Shown: positions 26,847 through 35,541, counted from the first letter of the stretch. The stretch is DNA of 64,000 bases from Streptomyces pyxinicus (GCF_024753135.1 NZ_JANUGP010000002.1:434001-498000), one strand, 5' to 3'. Program-made: numbers and translations. The notes: generated from the sequence alone by a model not told the origin.

Positions 26847-28917
26847 CCGGGTCCGCTACGAAGGCCGTGAGCACAGCGTCGTCGCTCTGCACGGGACGGC
26901 GGTGCGGCTGGTCGACGATGCCCAGGCCGCGAGCGTCGTGCTGCTGGGCCATCTGCTGGCCTCCGAGGGATTCGCCGTGCTCGGTACAGCTCTGTCCCGC
27001 CCGCTACTGCCGGAAGAAGGGGTGCTGGAAGGACTGCCCGAGGAGGAAGCGGAACGGGTGAGGTGGTGGCAGCGGCACCTGACCGAGCTGATGACCGGCC
27101 GCCCGGATGCTGATCCCGGCACTCCGGTGAGGGCCGAGTACGACCCGGACGTGCACTCGGTGCGCCAGCGGGAGCTGGCCAAGGTCACCGAACTCCGGGA
27201 GGCTGGCGAGGACGTGGCCTTGAGCACGCTCCAGCGGCTGCGCGCCCGTTTTGAGCGCGAGGGAGTGGCGGGGCTGGTGGACCGGCGGCTGGTCAAGCCA
27301 GCCACGGGGACGGGCCGGGCCGATCCGCGGGTCGTGGCGGCGATCGAGAAGGTCGTCAGCAGCCGGACCGATGAGGCGACCGTGTCCGCGCAGGTACTGC
27401 GACGCCAGGTCGAACGCCTGCTCGCGGACGAGCTTGGCTCCGGGAGGTTGGCGATGCCGTCGCGGGCCGCGTTCTACCGGCTGCTTCAGGCGGTCTCGAC
27501 GGGACGGCATCTGCTGGGCTCGGCCCGCACCCGCCGCTCGCTGGGCAAGCAGCCGAAGCGGATGTTCGGGCAGCTGGCCGCAGCACGTCCGGGCGAGGTG
27601 ATGGAGATCGACTCCACACCGCTGGACGTGCTGGTCGTCCACGACGACGGGACGGTGGACCGCTGCGAACTGACCGGGCTGGTGGACCTGGCGACCAGGA
27701 CGCTCGCGGCAGTGGTGCTGAGGCCGTCGACGAAGGCGGTCGACGCCGCGCTGCTGCTGGCACGGGCGATGACGCCGGAACCGGTACGGCCGGGCTGGTC
27801 GGACGCGCTGCGCATGTCCCGGTCGGTGCTGCCCTACGCCTCGCTGCTGCCGCTGGACGAGCGGCTGGCCCAAGCCGCCGCGAAGCCGGTGATCGTCCCG
27901 GAGACGGTGGTCAGCGACCGGGGGAAGGCATACATCTCGGACAACTTCCGCAACGCCTGCTGTCACTTGGGGATCTCGTTCCAGCCCGCGCACCCCGATA
28001 CCCCTACCGACAAACCGCACATCGAGCGGACGCTGGGCTCGGTCTCGACGATGTTCGCCCAGTACGTGGCCGGCCGCAACGCCGAGATGCGGGGCAAGGA
28101 CCCTGCCGCGCAAGCGGCCTGGTCCATCCACGAACTCCAGGAACTCTTACAGGAGTGGGCCGTCGCCGTCTGGCAGACGAGACCGCACGACGGTCTGCAG
28201 GACCCGCTGATGCCGGACCGTCCGCTGAGCCCGAACGAGAAGTACGCCGCGCTGGTCGCGGCGGCCGGATACGTGCCGGTCGCCCTGGCCCAGGAGGAAT
28301 ACATCCAGCTCATGCCCCGCGAGCGGCGGGTCATCGGCCCCGGCAGGGTGAGGATCAACAACCGCACCTACGACGCCCGAGCGCTCGGCCCCTACCGGCG
28401 CCAGCCCTCCGGCGCCGGTCCGGACGGCAGGCTCTGGGAGGTCCACTACGACCCCTACGACATCTCCCGCGTCTGGGTACGCAACCACCGCGAAGGCGGC
28501 TGGATCACCGCGATATGGCGCCACCTGCGCACCTCTCTCGTCCCCATGGGTGAGCTGATCTTCGACCGTGCCCACCAGGTGCTGGCCGAACGCGAACAGC
28601 GCAAGCCGGACGAGGAAGCCGTCGCCCGCGCCGCGGCCGAACTCCTGGACCGGGCGACTGACGGCCCCGGCGACCGCCCCGCCCGACGGCAGAAGAGAAA
28701 GAACCGGGCGGACGAGCGGCGCGACCGCAAGGCCGTGGCCCGCACCCGGGCCACCAGCACCGCAGCCCGGCCCCGGCCCGAACCGCCCGGAGACGGGGGG
28801 CCGCCGCCGGACGAAACGGCTCACGACTCCGAAGAGGCTGAGAAGACCGAGGAGTTGGCAAAGGTGGTGCCGCTGGGCATCTTCGACGCCCGCAAGGAGG
28901 CGAAGCGATGGTGGTGA
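26812..28917 (+). CDS. TniA/TnsB-like Mu transposase, copy 2 (intact)
   Basis: A 701-residue DDE transposase. N-terminal DNA-binding helix-turn-helix domains (about 70-240) precede the integrase core with D267 (MEIDSTPLDV), D369 (SDRGKAYISD) and E405 (HIERTLGS), spaced 35 residues apart at the last step as in retroviral-type integrases. The Mu-transposase C-terminal beta barrel (about 500-590) and a basic, disordered tail follow; the very end (PLGIFDARKEAKRWW) is conserved in both copies and may contact the ATPase, as the TnsB tail does with TnsC. It is the only full-length tniA here. Confidence 0.9.
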   Translation: MPTRPRLLSLGDRVRYEGREHSVVALHGTAVRLVDDAQAASVVLLGHLLASEGFAVLGTALSRPLLPEEGVLEGLPEEEAERVRWWQRHLTELMTGRPDADPGTPVRAEYDPDVHSVRQRELAKVTELREAGEDVALSTLQRLRARFEREGVAGLVDRRLVKPATGTGRADPRVVAAIEKVVSSRTDEATVSAQVLRRQVERLLADELGSGRLAMPSRAAFYRLLQAVSTGRHLLGSARTRRSLGKQPKRMFGQLAAARPGEVMEIDSTPLDVLVVHDDGTVDRCELTGLVDLATRTLAAVVLRPSTKAVDAALLLARAMTPEPVRPGWSDALRMSRSVLPYASLLPLDERLAQAAAKPVIVPETVVSDRGKAYISDNFRNACCHLGISFQPAHPDTPTDKPHIERTLGSVSTMFAQYVAGRNAEMRGKDPAAQAAWSIHELQELLQEWAVAVWQTRPHDGLQDPLMPDRPLSPNEKYAALVAAAGYVPVALAQEEYIQLMPRERRVIGPGRVRINNRTYDARALGPYRRQPSGAGPDGRLWEVHYDPYDISRVWVRNHREGGWITAIWRHLRTSLVPMGELIFDRAHQVLAEREQRKPDEEAVARAAAELLDRATDGPGDRPARRQKRKNRADERRDRKAVARTRATSTAARPRPEPPGDGGPPPDETAHDSEEAEKTEELAKVVPLGIFDARKEAKRWW

Positions 28918-28955
28918 ACCCTTCAGACGACGGCGTGACACCCACCGACGAGTGA
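28908..28955 (+). other. severed N-terminal segment of tniB copy 2
   Basis: ATG 28908 overlaps the tniA end and encodes only 15 residues before TGA at 28953. Reading on in frame restores GWRHFVDKD, matching copy 1, and then the tniB body. A CGA to TGA change is the likely cause. Confidence 0.6.
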
Positions 28956-29048
28956 CGCATCGAACCGCCCACAACCCTGGCGGGCTGGCGGCACTTCGTC
29001 GACAAGGACATCACCACTTTCCGGCTTGCCTCCGCGCGAAGCTGGGAG

Positions 29049-29954
29049 GTGATGGGTGACCGGGTCCGCAACTCCTACAACGAGCGGCGCATCGACTACC
29101 ACTCCGAACTGCAAGTCGTGCGGACGTCCACGGTCAAGGAAGTCGCCCACCAGGGAAGGCTGCTGACCCTGCTGAACCGCCGGGAGCACGGGGCCCGGCG
29201 GGGCCTGATCATCTCGGGTGAACGGACCACCGGCAAGACCACCGCCCTTCGGCAGCTCGGCAGGCTGCACGAGCTGCGCGCCCGGCAGCGCTACCCGGAC
29301 ACCAGGCGGGTCCCGGTCGTCTACGTCACGGCGCCGCCCAAGGGATCGCCACGCAAGCTCGCCATCGAGTTCGCCCGGTTCCTCGGCCTGCCGGTGATCC
29401 CGTCCCGGCACAACACCGTCGACATCACCAGCGCCGTCTGCCAGGTCCTCATCGAAGCCCGCACCGACCTGGTCCTGGTCGACAAGATCCATCTGATGAA
29501 CCTGGCCACCAGCGCCGGCGAGGAGCTCTCGGACCATCTCAAGTACTTCACCGAGCACCTGCCCGCGACTTTCATCTATGCGGGGATCGACGTCGAACAC
29601 TCCGGGCTGTTCACCGGAATCCGAGGTGACCAGATCGCCGGCCGGTGCACGCTCCTGCACACCGGGCCGTTCCCGCTCAACTCCGAGTGGGAGGGTCTGG
29701 TGGCGACGATGGAGGCCACGCTCCGGCTCCACCAGCACAAGGCAGAGACCCTCGCCGACCTGCACCCCTACCTCCACCAGCGCACCGGAGGCATGACCGG
29801 AAGCCTCTCCCACCTGATCCGGGCCGCCGCGATCTCCGCGATCCTTGACGGCAGCGAACGCGTCACCCGCCGCCAGCTCGACACCATCCACGTCGACCAC
29901 GCCAGTGAAAGGGCGTTCCGGGGAGAAGCCCGGCGCGGCAGGGCAGCCGGATGA
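29049..29954 (+). CDS. TniB/TnsC-like AAA+ ATPase, copy 2, with Walker B change
   Basis: About 301 residues from GTG 29049 (or ATG 29052). Walker A is intact (SGERTTGKTTAL, K63). Walker B reads LVLVDKIHLMN: the catalytic Glu seen in copy 1 is Lys146 here, from a single GAG to AAG change at 29484. This should abolish ATP hydrolysis but could allow binding. It also lacks its N-terminus because of the upstream TGA. It is probably non-functional or a dominant variant. Confidence 0.8.
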   Translation: MMGDRVRNSYNERRIDYHSELQVVRTSTVKEVAHQGRLLTLLNRREHGARRGLIISGERTTGKTTALRQLGRLHELRARQRYPDTRRVPVVYVTAPPKGSPRKLAIEFARFLGLPVIPSRHNTVDITSAVCQVLIEARTDLVLVDKIHLMNLATSAGEELSDHLKYFTEHLPATFIYAGIDVEHSGLFTGIRGDQIAGRCTLLHTGPFPLNSEWEGLVATMEATLRLHQHKAETLADLHPYLHQRTGGMTGSLSHLIRAAAISAILDGSERVTRRQLDTIHVDHASERAFRGEARRGRAAG

Positions 29955-30006
29955 ACGGCCGACGCCGAGGGCCGCTCCGGTCACCTCGCTGCCCTTCGTC
30001 CCGACT

Positions 30007-30900
30007 ATGCTGCGTCCGCTGCCGCACCCGGTCACTCCGTTCGCGAACGAGACCCTCGACTCCTACCGCCACCGCCTCGCCGCCGCGAACCAGACCGAGT
30101 TCCGCACCATGCGCAACCCCTCACGCTGGCTCCAGTGCCCGCTCAACGAACTCGAACGGCTGGAAGTACTCAGCGGGCAGCCCCGCACGACCCTGCTCTG
30201 GGCGCTTCCCGAGCTGCGGCGGCACGCACCGGACGTCGTCGCGCCGCCCGAAGTCTTCATCTTCAACACGCGCGCCGCCTGTGATCTCTGCAGCGAGCGC
30301 TCCGGCAACAACGGCCAGCCCATCCAGGTCTACCTTCGCGGGCTTCACGACAACGTCTGCATCCGTCACCGGCGCTGGCTCAGCTGCGGTCGCGCGAACG
30401 TCTTCGAGCAGATCGACCTCTCCCACGCTCCTGAAGTCGTCCGCGCCCAGCGCCGCCTCGACCGGCTGGAACGCCGGCACGGGACATTCGCCCTGGGAAC
30501 CACCTACCGCCACTGCGAACGCTTCTGGAGAGAGATCGACCGACGAGCGCTCGTGCACGGCGACCGGGACTCCGTGCTCGCGCGCATCTACCGGCCCGAC
30601 TCCAAGACCCTCCCGGACCGCTTCGACCTCATCCGATCGCAGCGCTTCCACCGGGCCGCCAACTACCCCCAGGTCGCCAGGTTCACGAAAATGATCATCT
30701 CCCTGGCACAGCGGCCGAAGACCGAACGCAAAGCCGCGCACCTCACCGGCACCACCCAGATCGAGGCCGAACAAGTCTTCCACCTGGACCACCGCCCCCG
30801 AGGCATCACACTGCCATGGCTCCGCAACGGACTTGTCGGCCTGGTGGAAGTCGTCGCAGATCTGACTCACGACGGTGAACCAGAGGAAACCTCATCCTGA
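30007..30900 (+). CDS. TniQ-family target-selection protein, copy 2
   Basis: About 297 residues from ATG 30007. The N-terminus RPLPHPVTPFANETLDSYRH aligns with copy 1. The zinc-binding pattern is CDLC in AACDLCSERSG, then DNVCIRHRRWL with C and H, one Cys fewer than copy 1. Unlike copy 1 it is not coupled to tniB by ATGA: an ATG at that place (29951) opens a different frame, so a small deletion may have moved the start. The reading frame is otherwise open. Confidence 0.8.
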   Translation: MLRPLPHPVTPFANETLDSYRHRLAAANQTEFRTMRNPSRWLQCPLNELERLEVLSGQPRTTLLWALPELRRHAPDVVAPPEVFIFNTRAACDLCSERSGNNGQPIQVYLRGLHDNVCIRHRRWLSCGRANVFEQIDLSHAPEVVRAQRRLDRLERRHGTFALGTTYRHCERFWREIDRRALVHGDRDSVLARIYRPDSKTLPDRFDLIRSQRFHRAANYPQVARFTKMIISLAQRPKTERKAAHLTGTTQIEAEQVFHLDHRPRGITLPWLRNGLVGLVEVVADLTHDGEPEETSS

Positions 30901-30907
30901 CTGCCCA

Positions 30908-31537
30908 TCACGAGGCGTCTTCATCGTGATCGATGAGGGACATCCCGGATGCCAGAGCGCGGGCAACGTCGGCGAAGTACTGCTCGTCGGCACCCGGGGC
31001 AAGACCGAGCGGGACGCCCTGGCCGAGACCGACGAACAGGGCCCTGAGCGCAGTGGTCAGGCGTTGCGCCTGTTCCGACGTCACGACGCTTCCGTTGTGC
31101 GACCTTCCCGTGAACAGCGCGATCAGATGGCTCTCCTGCGCCCGGATGGACGTGGCGAGCTGCGATCCAAGCTCTGGGTCATGCAGGGCCATATCCAGCA
31201 AGGTGACCTGGAGGGACAGGCCAGACAGCGCGTCCGGGGCGTCACAACTGCGCCGGTAGTACCGGGCGAAGGCATCGACTGCTTCCAGCAGGTCAAGTCC
31301 AGCGGGAATCGCCTGCTCGATCTCCTCGTAGTACGGCCGCAGGTAGTCGGCGACCAGGGCGACCACCAGGCCGTCCTTGCTTCCGAACAGTGAGTAGATG
31401 GCGCCAGTGGTCAGGTCGGCGCGTTCGGCGATCTCTTCGAGCTTGGCCCGGTATCCGTCCCGGGAAACGACCTGGAACGCGGCGTCCAGCAAGGCGCGGC
31501 GGTTGCGTTCCCTGGCCTCCGCTCTCGTCATTCTCAT
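30908..31537 (-). CDS. TetR-family repressor
   Basis: A 209-residue TetR regulator. The helix-turn-helix (about 12-58) reads NRRALLDAAFQVVSRDGYRA then LTTGAIYSLFGSKDGLV. The C-terminal ligand domain is unclassified. It converges on tniQ copy 2 with 7 bp between, and is divergent from a small membrane protein gene with a perfect palindrome between them. It probably represses that gene. It is apparent cargo of transposon copy 2. Confidence 0.85.
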   Translation of the reverse strand: MRMTRAEARERNRRALLDAAFQVVSRDGYRAKLEEIAERADLTTGAIYSLFGSKDGLVVALVADYLRPYYEEIEQAIPAGLDLLEAVDAFARYYRRSCDAPDALSGLSLQVTLLDMALHDPELGSQLATSIRAQESHLIALFTGRSHNGSVVTSEQAQRLTTALRALFVGLGQGVPLGLAPGADEQYFADVARALASGMSLIDHDEDAS

Positions 31538-31550
31538 AGTTTGATTATTA

Positions 31551-31567
31551 CCGTAATCTCGTTACGG
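31551..31567. promoter_or_regulatory. probable TetR operator
   Basis: CCGTAA (31551-31556) and TTACGG (31562-31567) form a perfect inverted repeat with a 5-bp centre, 14 bp from the TetR start and 35 bp from the divergent gene. A second overlapping half-site (TTACCGTAA) lies at 31548. Confidence 0.7.
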
Positions 31568-31601
31568 AACCGGCACAGGACGAGCTTTGAGGAGGACGCT
31601 C

Positions 31602-32024
31602 ATGGCCCAGGTCGTGGCATCGCGGGTGACCCGCCAGACGGTGGGGGCCATCGCCGATGGCGCCTTCAAAGTGCTGCTCGCCGCTGTCTACATCGCCGGC
31701 GCCGCCCCGCTCGGCCGGTTACTCGGCACGCCGACCTGGCTGATGGTCGTCTCAGGCGTGGCCCTGCTGATCGGCGGCGGCATCGAAATCAGATACTCGC
31801 GCAGCCGGTCGATGCGCACCTACACGCGGCTCATGATTGCCTACGACAGCGGCTGGGTGCTAACAGCCCTGGCCGGCCTCCTGATGGCGCGGCAGGGCAG
31901 CACTGCCGGGGGCGAAGTCTGGATGGGGTATCAGACAGCCGCCCCCATCGCGTTCGCCGCACTGCTAATCGCCGCTGCACCTACACAGATGACCTCCGGC
32001 ACTCAGCCCGACACCTCGGATTGA
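31602..32024 (+). CDS. small integral membrane protein controlled by TetR
   Basis: A 140-residue protein with about four hydrophobic segments (20-40, 46-64, 84-100, 110-130) and a conserved loop SRSMRTYTRLMIAYDSGWVL. RBS GGAGGA precedes the ATG. No family name is certain; the layout resembles small multi-span proteins next to TetR genes that may act in efflux. A broken relative of this gene lies at 51125-51285, next to biosynthetic locus A. Confidence 0.7.
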   Translation: MAQVVASRVTRQTVGAIADGAFKVLLAAVYIAGAAPLGRLLGTPTWLMVVSGVALLIGGGIEIRYSRSRSMRTYTRLMIAYDSGWVLTALAGLLMARQGSTAGGEVWMGYQTAAPIAFAALLIAAAPTQMTSGTQPDTSD

Positions 32025-32044
32025 GCGAGACGGCCAGCCCGCCC

Positions 32045-32111
32045 CCGTTCTCGCTCAAACTGAGACACCCCAGGTCAAGCACTCACTCTGCCTCACCTTG
32101 AGCGAGAACGG
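32045..32111. repeat. 14-bp inverted repeat at the 3' end of the recombinase gene
   Basis: CCGTTCTCGCTCAA (32045-32058) and TTGAGCGAGAACGG (32098-32111) are exact reverse complements, 39 bp apart. The right arm continues to GGACA at 32114, the inferred right end of transposon copy 2. A related sequence, GAGAACGGGCAC, recurs at the start of the recombinase gene (about 32990). Confidence 0.75.
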
Positions 32112-33001
32112 ACACTCTGCTCGCCCCGGGTGATGACGGTCTTCTGCTGGATCTCCTTCATAGGGGTGTCCTTGGCGCGCAGGGTGAGGGCGTACTCGAT
32201 CTGGTCGGCGTCGAGGGAGGGTGGTCGAGCGCCGGTGCGGCCGCGTTTGCGGGCGGATTCCTGGCCTTCCAGGGTCTTCTCCCGGGTGTAGGTGCGTTCG
32301 GCGCCGGACAGGGCGGCGAGGACGCCGAAGAGGATGGCGCCCTGGCCGTGCCGGTCGCCGGGGTCGTACAGGCCGGTGATGGGGCCGCTCAGGAACTCCG
32401 GGGCGATGCCGGCCTTGCGCAGGTCCTCGACGGTCACGAGGAGATCGGTGCCGCGGCCGAGACGGCGGAACTCGTGGACGGTCAGGATGACCTGGACTTC
32501 TGGATGCAGCCGTTTGAAGCGGCGGGCCATCGCGACGGCCTTCTCGTACTCGGGCCAGACCTTGACACGGGTGGAGACCTTCTCGTGGAACGCCTCGAAG
32601 CAGACCGGCTCCCGCGCGTCGAGCTGGGGCTGGAGTTCCTGGGTGGCCGTCGAGCAGCGCGCGTAGCCGATGCGGACCGCTGTGATCCCCGCCGCGAGCG
32701 GTGCGGGCTCGGTGGGCTCGACCCCGTCGGGTTCGGGGCCAAGCCCCCAGCGTCTGCCAGGGCCTCGGTCGGGCGGGGTGAGGACGTGGAGTTCCTCGGC
32801 GACGCGGGGCACGAGCTGGAGGCGGCGGGTGTGGTACTTCGCCGCGGTCTTCCCCGCGCCGGTGCGGCATGCTGACCCGGCCGGGACCTCACAGGTGGGG
32901 CACGCGTGGCGCTCGATGGCGGCCCTGGAGGCCGGATGAACCGGACACTGTCCGGGGTTGTGGCGGCGGCTTCTCATTTGGCCATGTGTGAGAACGGGCA
33001 C
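32093..33001 (-). CDS. serine recombinase (resolvase family) with Cys-rich N-terminal domain, C-terminus cut
   Basis: About 302 residues from GTG 33001 (ATG 32977 is also possible). Residues about 15-65 hold a Cys/His cluster (CPTCEVPAGSACRTG, KYHTRR) known as an N-terminal zinc finger of some actinobacterial recombinases. The resolvase catalytic domain (about 110-250) has RIGYARCSTATQELQPQL with the nucleophile Ser, EFRRLGR and the E helix. The C-terminal helix-turn-helix that should follow is missing; the last ~10 codons are transposon-end sequence, so insertion of copy 2 probably truncated it. Confidence 0.7.
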   Translation of the reverse strand: MPVLTHGQMRSRRHNPGQCPVHPASRAAIERHACPTCEVPAGSACRTGAGKTAAKYHTRRLQLVPRVAEELHVLTPPDRGPGRRWGLGPEPDGVEPTEPAPLAAGITAVRIGYARCSTATQELQPQLDAREPVCFEAFHEKVSTRVKVWPEYEKAVAMARRFKRLHPEVQVILTVHEFRRLGRGTDLLVTVEDLRKAGIAPEFLSGPITGLYDPGDRHGQGAILFGVLAALSGAERTYTREKTLEGQESARKRGRTGARPPSLDADQIEYALTLRAKDTPMKEIQQKTVITRGEQSVRSRSR

Positions 33002-33018
33002 GGTGCGGCGGAGCGGGA

Positions 33019-33735
33019 TCAGTCGGTGTCGAGGCCGTCGATCAGGCGGTTGAGGAACCGGGTGAAGGTGGCTTCGGGCGTGAGGGGGCGTCCGGGAGCG
33101 GCGAGGGCTTCGGCGAGTTCAGGGTGACGGCCGTCCGCGGCGACAGCCGCGAGGTAGCGGGCTTCGGCTGCGGCTCGGTCGGGGGACTGCGAGGCGGCGG
33201 TCCGCGCAATCTCATGGGCGACGTGCCCGGCCACGAATGCGGTGAGTTGGGCGAAGACCTCCAGCTTCGCCGCACCGTCCAGCTTGGTGGGCCGCAGGAC
33301 GGCGAGCGCTCGTTCCAGGAAGGCCAGGGTGTTGGGGCCGGGGATGCGGCGGGCGGCCAGAGCGGCGGGCAGCCAGGGGTGTCGCAGCATGTGGGTGCGC
33401 TGGAGGTGAGCGATGGCCTTCAGGTCGGCGCGCCAGTCGCCGGTGGGGGTGTTCGTGGTCGGCAGTTCGCCGCTGACGTGGTCGACCATCAGTTCCAGCA
33501 GCGTCTCCTTGTCGGGGGCGTAGCTGTAGAGCGACATGGCGCCGGCTCCGACCTGTGCGGCGACTTTCCGCATGGTGACTGCTTCGAGCCCCTCCGCATC
33601 CGCCAGGGCGACGGCTGCCGCCGTGATCGCCTCTCGGCTGTAGGCGGGCTTGCGACCCCTGCGGGGCTGGGCGGAGCTCAGCCAGAGCTGCTCAGGGTCG
33701 ACGCCTGGGGTGTCGGCTCCTCCTTCACGGGGCAT
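33019..33735 (-). CDS. TetR-family repressor
   Basis: A 238-residue TetR regulator. The helix-turn-helix region (about 30-80) reads SREAITAAAVALADAEGLEA then GAMSLYSYAPDKETLL; the C-terminal half matches TetR_C. It is divergent from a CocE-like hydrolase gene and shares a small palindrome with it, so it most likely represses that gene. Confidence 0.85.
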   Translation of the reverse strand: MPREGGADTPGVDPEQLWLSSAQPRRGRKPAYSREAITAAAVALADAEGLEAVTMRKVAAQVGAGAMSLYSYAPDKETLLELMVDHVSGELPTTNTPTGDWRADLKAIAHLQRTHMLRHPWLPAALAARRIPGPNTLAFLERALAVLRPTKLDGAAKLEVFAQLTAFVAGHVAHEIARTAASQSPDRAAAEARYLAAVAADGRHPELAEALAAPGRPLTPEATFTRFLNRLIDGLDTD

Positions 33736-33799
33736 GGTCCGCGCTCCCTCCCTTGATCGAGGCGGCCCTTGCGGGCTTCATCCAAGCATCCTCTATTCT

Positions 33800-33812
33800 C
33801 GTACATCGTACG
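33800..33812. promoter_or_regulatory. probable TetR operator
   Basis: CGTAC-ATC-GTACG, an inverted repeat with a 3-bp centre, lies 65 bp from the TetR start and 20 bp before the hydrolase ATG. TATTCTCGTACA upstream may supply promoter elements. Confidence 0.55.
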
Positions 33813-33831
33813 GATATCGAGGAGGGGAACG

Positions 33832-35541
33832 ATGGCATCACGCACGCACGGTCCTGCGCCGAAGCCGGCCTGGGCACCGCCTTCCGGTAAACCGCCACTG
33901 GCCTCACGGATGATGAGGGCGACCTGGCGCGGCCTCCCGGCCAAACGGCACGATGTCGGGTGGGAGCCGGGGCTGCCGGTGCCGGCCGCCGACGGCAGCC
34001 CGCTGATCACGGACCACTACTTCCCGCGCGCCGAGGGCGACTTCCCCACCCTCTTGGTGCGCTCGCCGTACGGCAGGGGCCTGCCGTGGTCTCCCATGTA
34101 CGGCGTGCTCTTCGCCGAACAGGGCTTTCACGTGGTGCTGCAGAGCTGTCGCGGCACTGGTGGCTCCGGCGGTGAGTTCGATCTGTGGCGCAACGAAGTC
34201 GCTGACGGCCAGGCCACGGTGTCCTGGCTGCGCGAGCAGAGCTGGTTCAACGGAACACTGGGGACCGTCGGCCCCAGTTACCTGGGCTACGTGCAGTGGG
34301 CTCTCGCCGTGGACCCGCCGCCGGAGCTGAAGGCGATGGTGGTGCAGGTGGGGCTGCACGATCCTCACGCCCTGTTCCACGCACAGGGTGCACTCCGCCT
34401 GGAGAATGCCCTCGCCGTCGGCGTCGGCATGACGTATCAGCACCAGGGGATGGCAGCGTTTCTGAGGGCGACGCTGCGCCTGCAGCGGCGCCTGCGCGAT
34501 GTCATCACCGCGCAGCCGCTGCGCGGGGCGTACGTGTCCGCCCTCGGGAGCGATGTGCCCTGGCTGGACGACGTGATGTCGCACCCGGATGCCAAGGACG
34601 CGTACTGGCAAGGTGCGTCGTTGGCAGCGGTGGCGGAGCGGCTGAATGTGCCGACCAGTTTGATCACCGGATGGCACGATGCGCTGGGCGACCAGACCTT
34701 CGAGCAGTACCGCCGACTACGTGAGGCCGGCTGCGAGACCGCCTTGCTCGTCGGCCCCTGGACCCATACGTCTGCGCTGCAGCAGGGGTGGCCCGAGGTG
34801 TTCGCCGAGAGCCTCGCCTGGCTGCGCGCGCACCTGTACGCCGACCCCTCCGGCCTCCGTCCCACCAGGGTGCGCGTGCACGTCGGCGGCGAAGACGATT
34901 GGCGGGACGTCGACGACTGGCCGCCGGCCACGGCCGTCAGCCCGTGGTTTCCCACCGCGCAGGGGCACCTCACCCAGCAGGCTCCCACGGAATCCGCACC
35001 ACTGACGTCGTTCCGCTACGACCCGGGCGACCCCACCCCCTCTCTTGGCGGTCCGCTGCTCTCCCGTACGGCCGGTCCTCGCGACAACAGAACCCTGGAG
35101 ATTCGGGACGACGTACTGACGTTCACCGGCCCCCCGCTGACCGAGCCCGTGGACATCCTCGGCCCGGTCTCCGCGCGGTTGAGCATCTCCACGGACACCG
35201 GCCACGCCGATGTCTTCACCCGCCTGTGCGACGTGGACACACAAGGCCGCTCCGTCAACATCTGCGACGGGCTGGGCCGGCTTCGGACAGCCGAACAGGC
35301 GCCCTCGCACATCACCGTGCCGATGAGTTCCACCGCCCACCGCTTCGCCGTCGGTCACCGCATACGCTGGCAGATCAGCGGAGGCGCCCATCCGCGCTAC
35401 GCCCGCAATCCCGGCACCGGGGAGTCGCCGGTGGACGCCACCATCTTCACACCGGTGCGCATCACGCTCCATGCGGACTCAGCGCTGATGCTTGCGACGC
35501 TTGCCCGCAGTCCCGGGCTCAGCCCCACGGGGAACAGCTGA
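33832..35541 (+). CDS. CocE/NonD-family alpha/beta hydrolase
   Basis: A 569-residue hydrolase of the X-Pro dipeptidyl-peptidase S15 / CocE family, acting on acyl esters or peptides. The alpha/beta-hydrolase core has RSPYGRGLPW, the oxyanion region QSCRGTGGSGGEF, and the nucleophile elbow TVGPSYLGYVQW with Ser. A cap domain follows, then ITGWHDALGDQTFEQYR and GPWTHTS with the catalytic Asp and His. The C-terminal jelly roll (about 420-555) is the usual CocE third domain. RBS GAGGAGGGG precedes the ATG. The substrate is unknown. Control by the divergent TetR is likely. Confidence 0.85.
   Translation: MASRTHGPAPKPAWAPPSGKPPLASRMMRATWRGLPAKRHDVGWEPGLPVPAADGSPLITDHYFPRAEGDFPTLLVRSPYGRGLPWSPMYGVLFAEQGFHVVLQSCRGTGGSGGEFDLWRNEVADGQATVSWLREQSWFNGTLGTVGPSYLGYVQWALAVDPPPELKAMVVQVGLHDPHALFHAQGALRLENALAVGVGMTYQHQGMAAFLRATLRLQRRLRDVITAQPLRGAYVSALGSDVPWLDDVMSHPDAKDAYWQGASLAAVAERLNVPTSLITGWHDALGDQTFEQYRRLREAGCETALLVGPWTHTSALQQGWPEVFAESLAWLRAHLYADPSGLRPTRVRVHVGGEDDWRDVDDWPPATAVSPWFPTAQGHLTQQAPTESAPLTSFRYDPGDPTPSLGGPLLSRTAGPRDNRTLEIRDDVLTFTGPPLTEPVDILGPVSARLSISTDTGHADVFTRLCDVDTQGRSVNICDGLGRLRTAEQAPSHITVPMSSTAHRFAVGHRIRWQISGGAHPRYARNPGTGESPVDATIFTPVRITLHADSALMLATLARSPGLSPTGNS

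Larger units (their letters stand above)
25914..32114 (+). mobile_element. Tn7/Tn5053-like transposon, copy 2 (inferred limits)
   Basis: The inferred unit runs from TGTCCCGC at 25914 to GAACGGACA at 32114 and holds tnsA-like, tniA, tniB, tniQ, then a TetR regulator and a membrane protein as apparent cargo. Its right end reads TGTCCGTTCTCGCTCAA on the minus strand, sharing TGTCC and CGCTCAA with the left end. No target duplication is visible; limits are tentative. Confidence 0.5.

Noticed and set aside
30908-32024. Antibiotic resistance cargo
   Set aside because: A TetR gene with a membrane protein is suggestive, but the membrane protein is too small and unlike known efflux families to name a resistance.
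19494-32114. CRISPR-associated transposon
   Set aside because: TniQ is present but there is no cas gene or repeat-spacer array in or near either copy.
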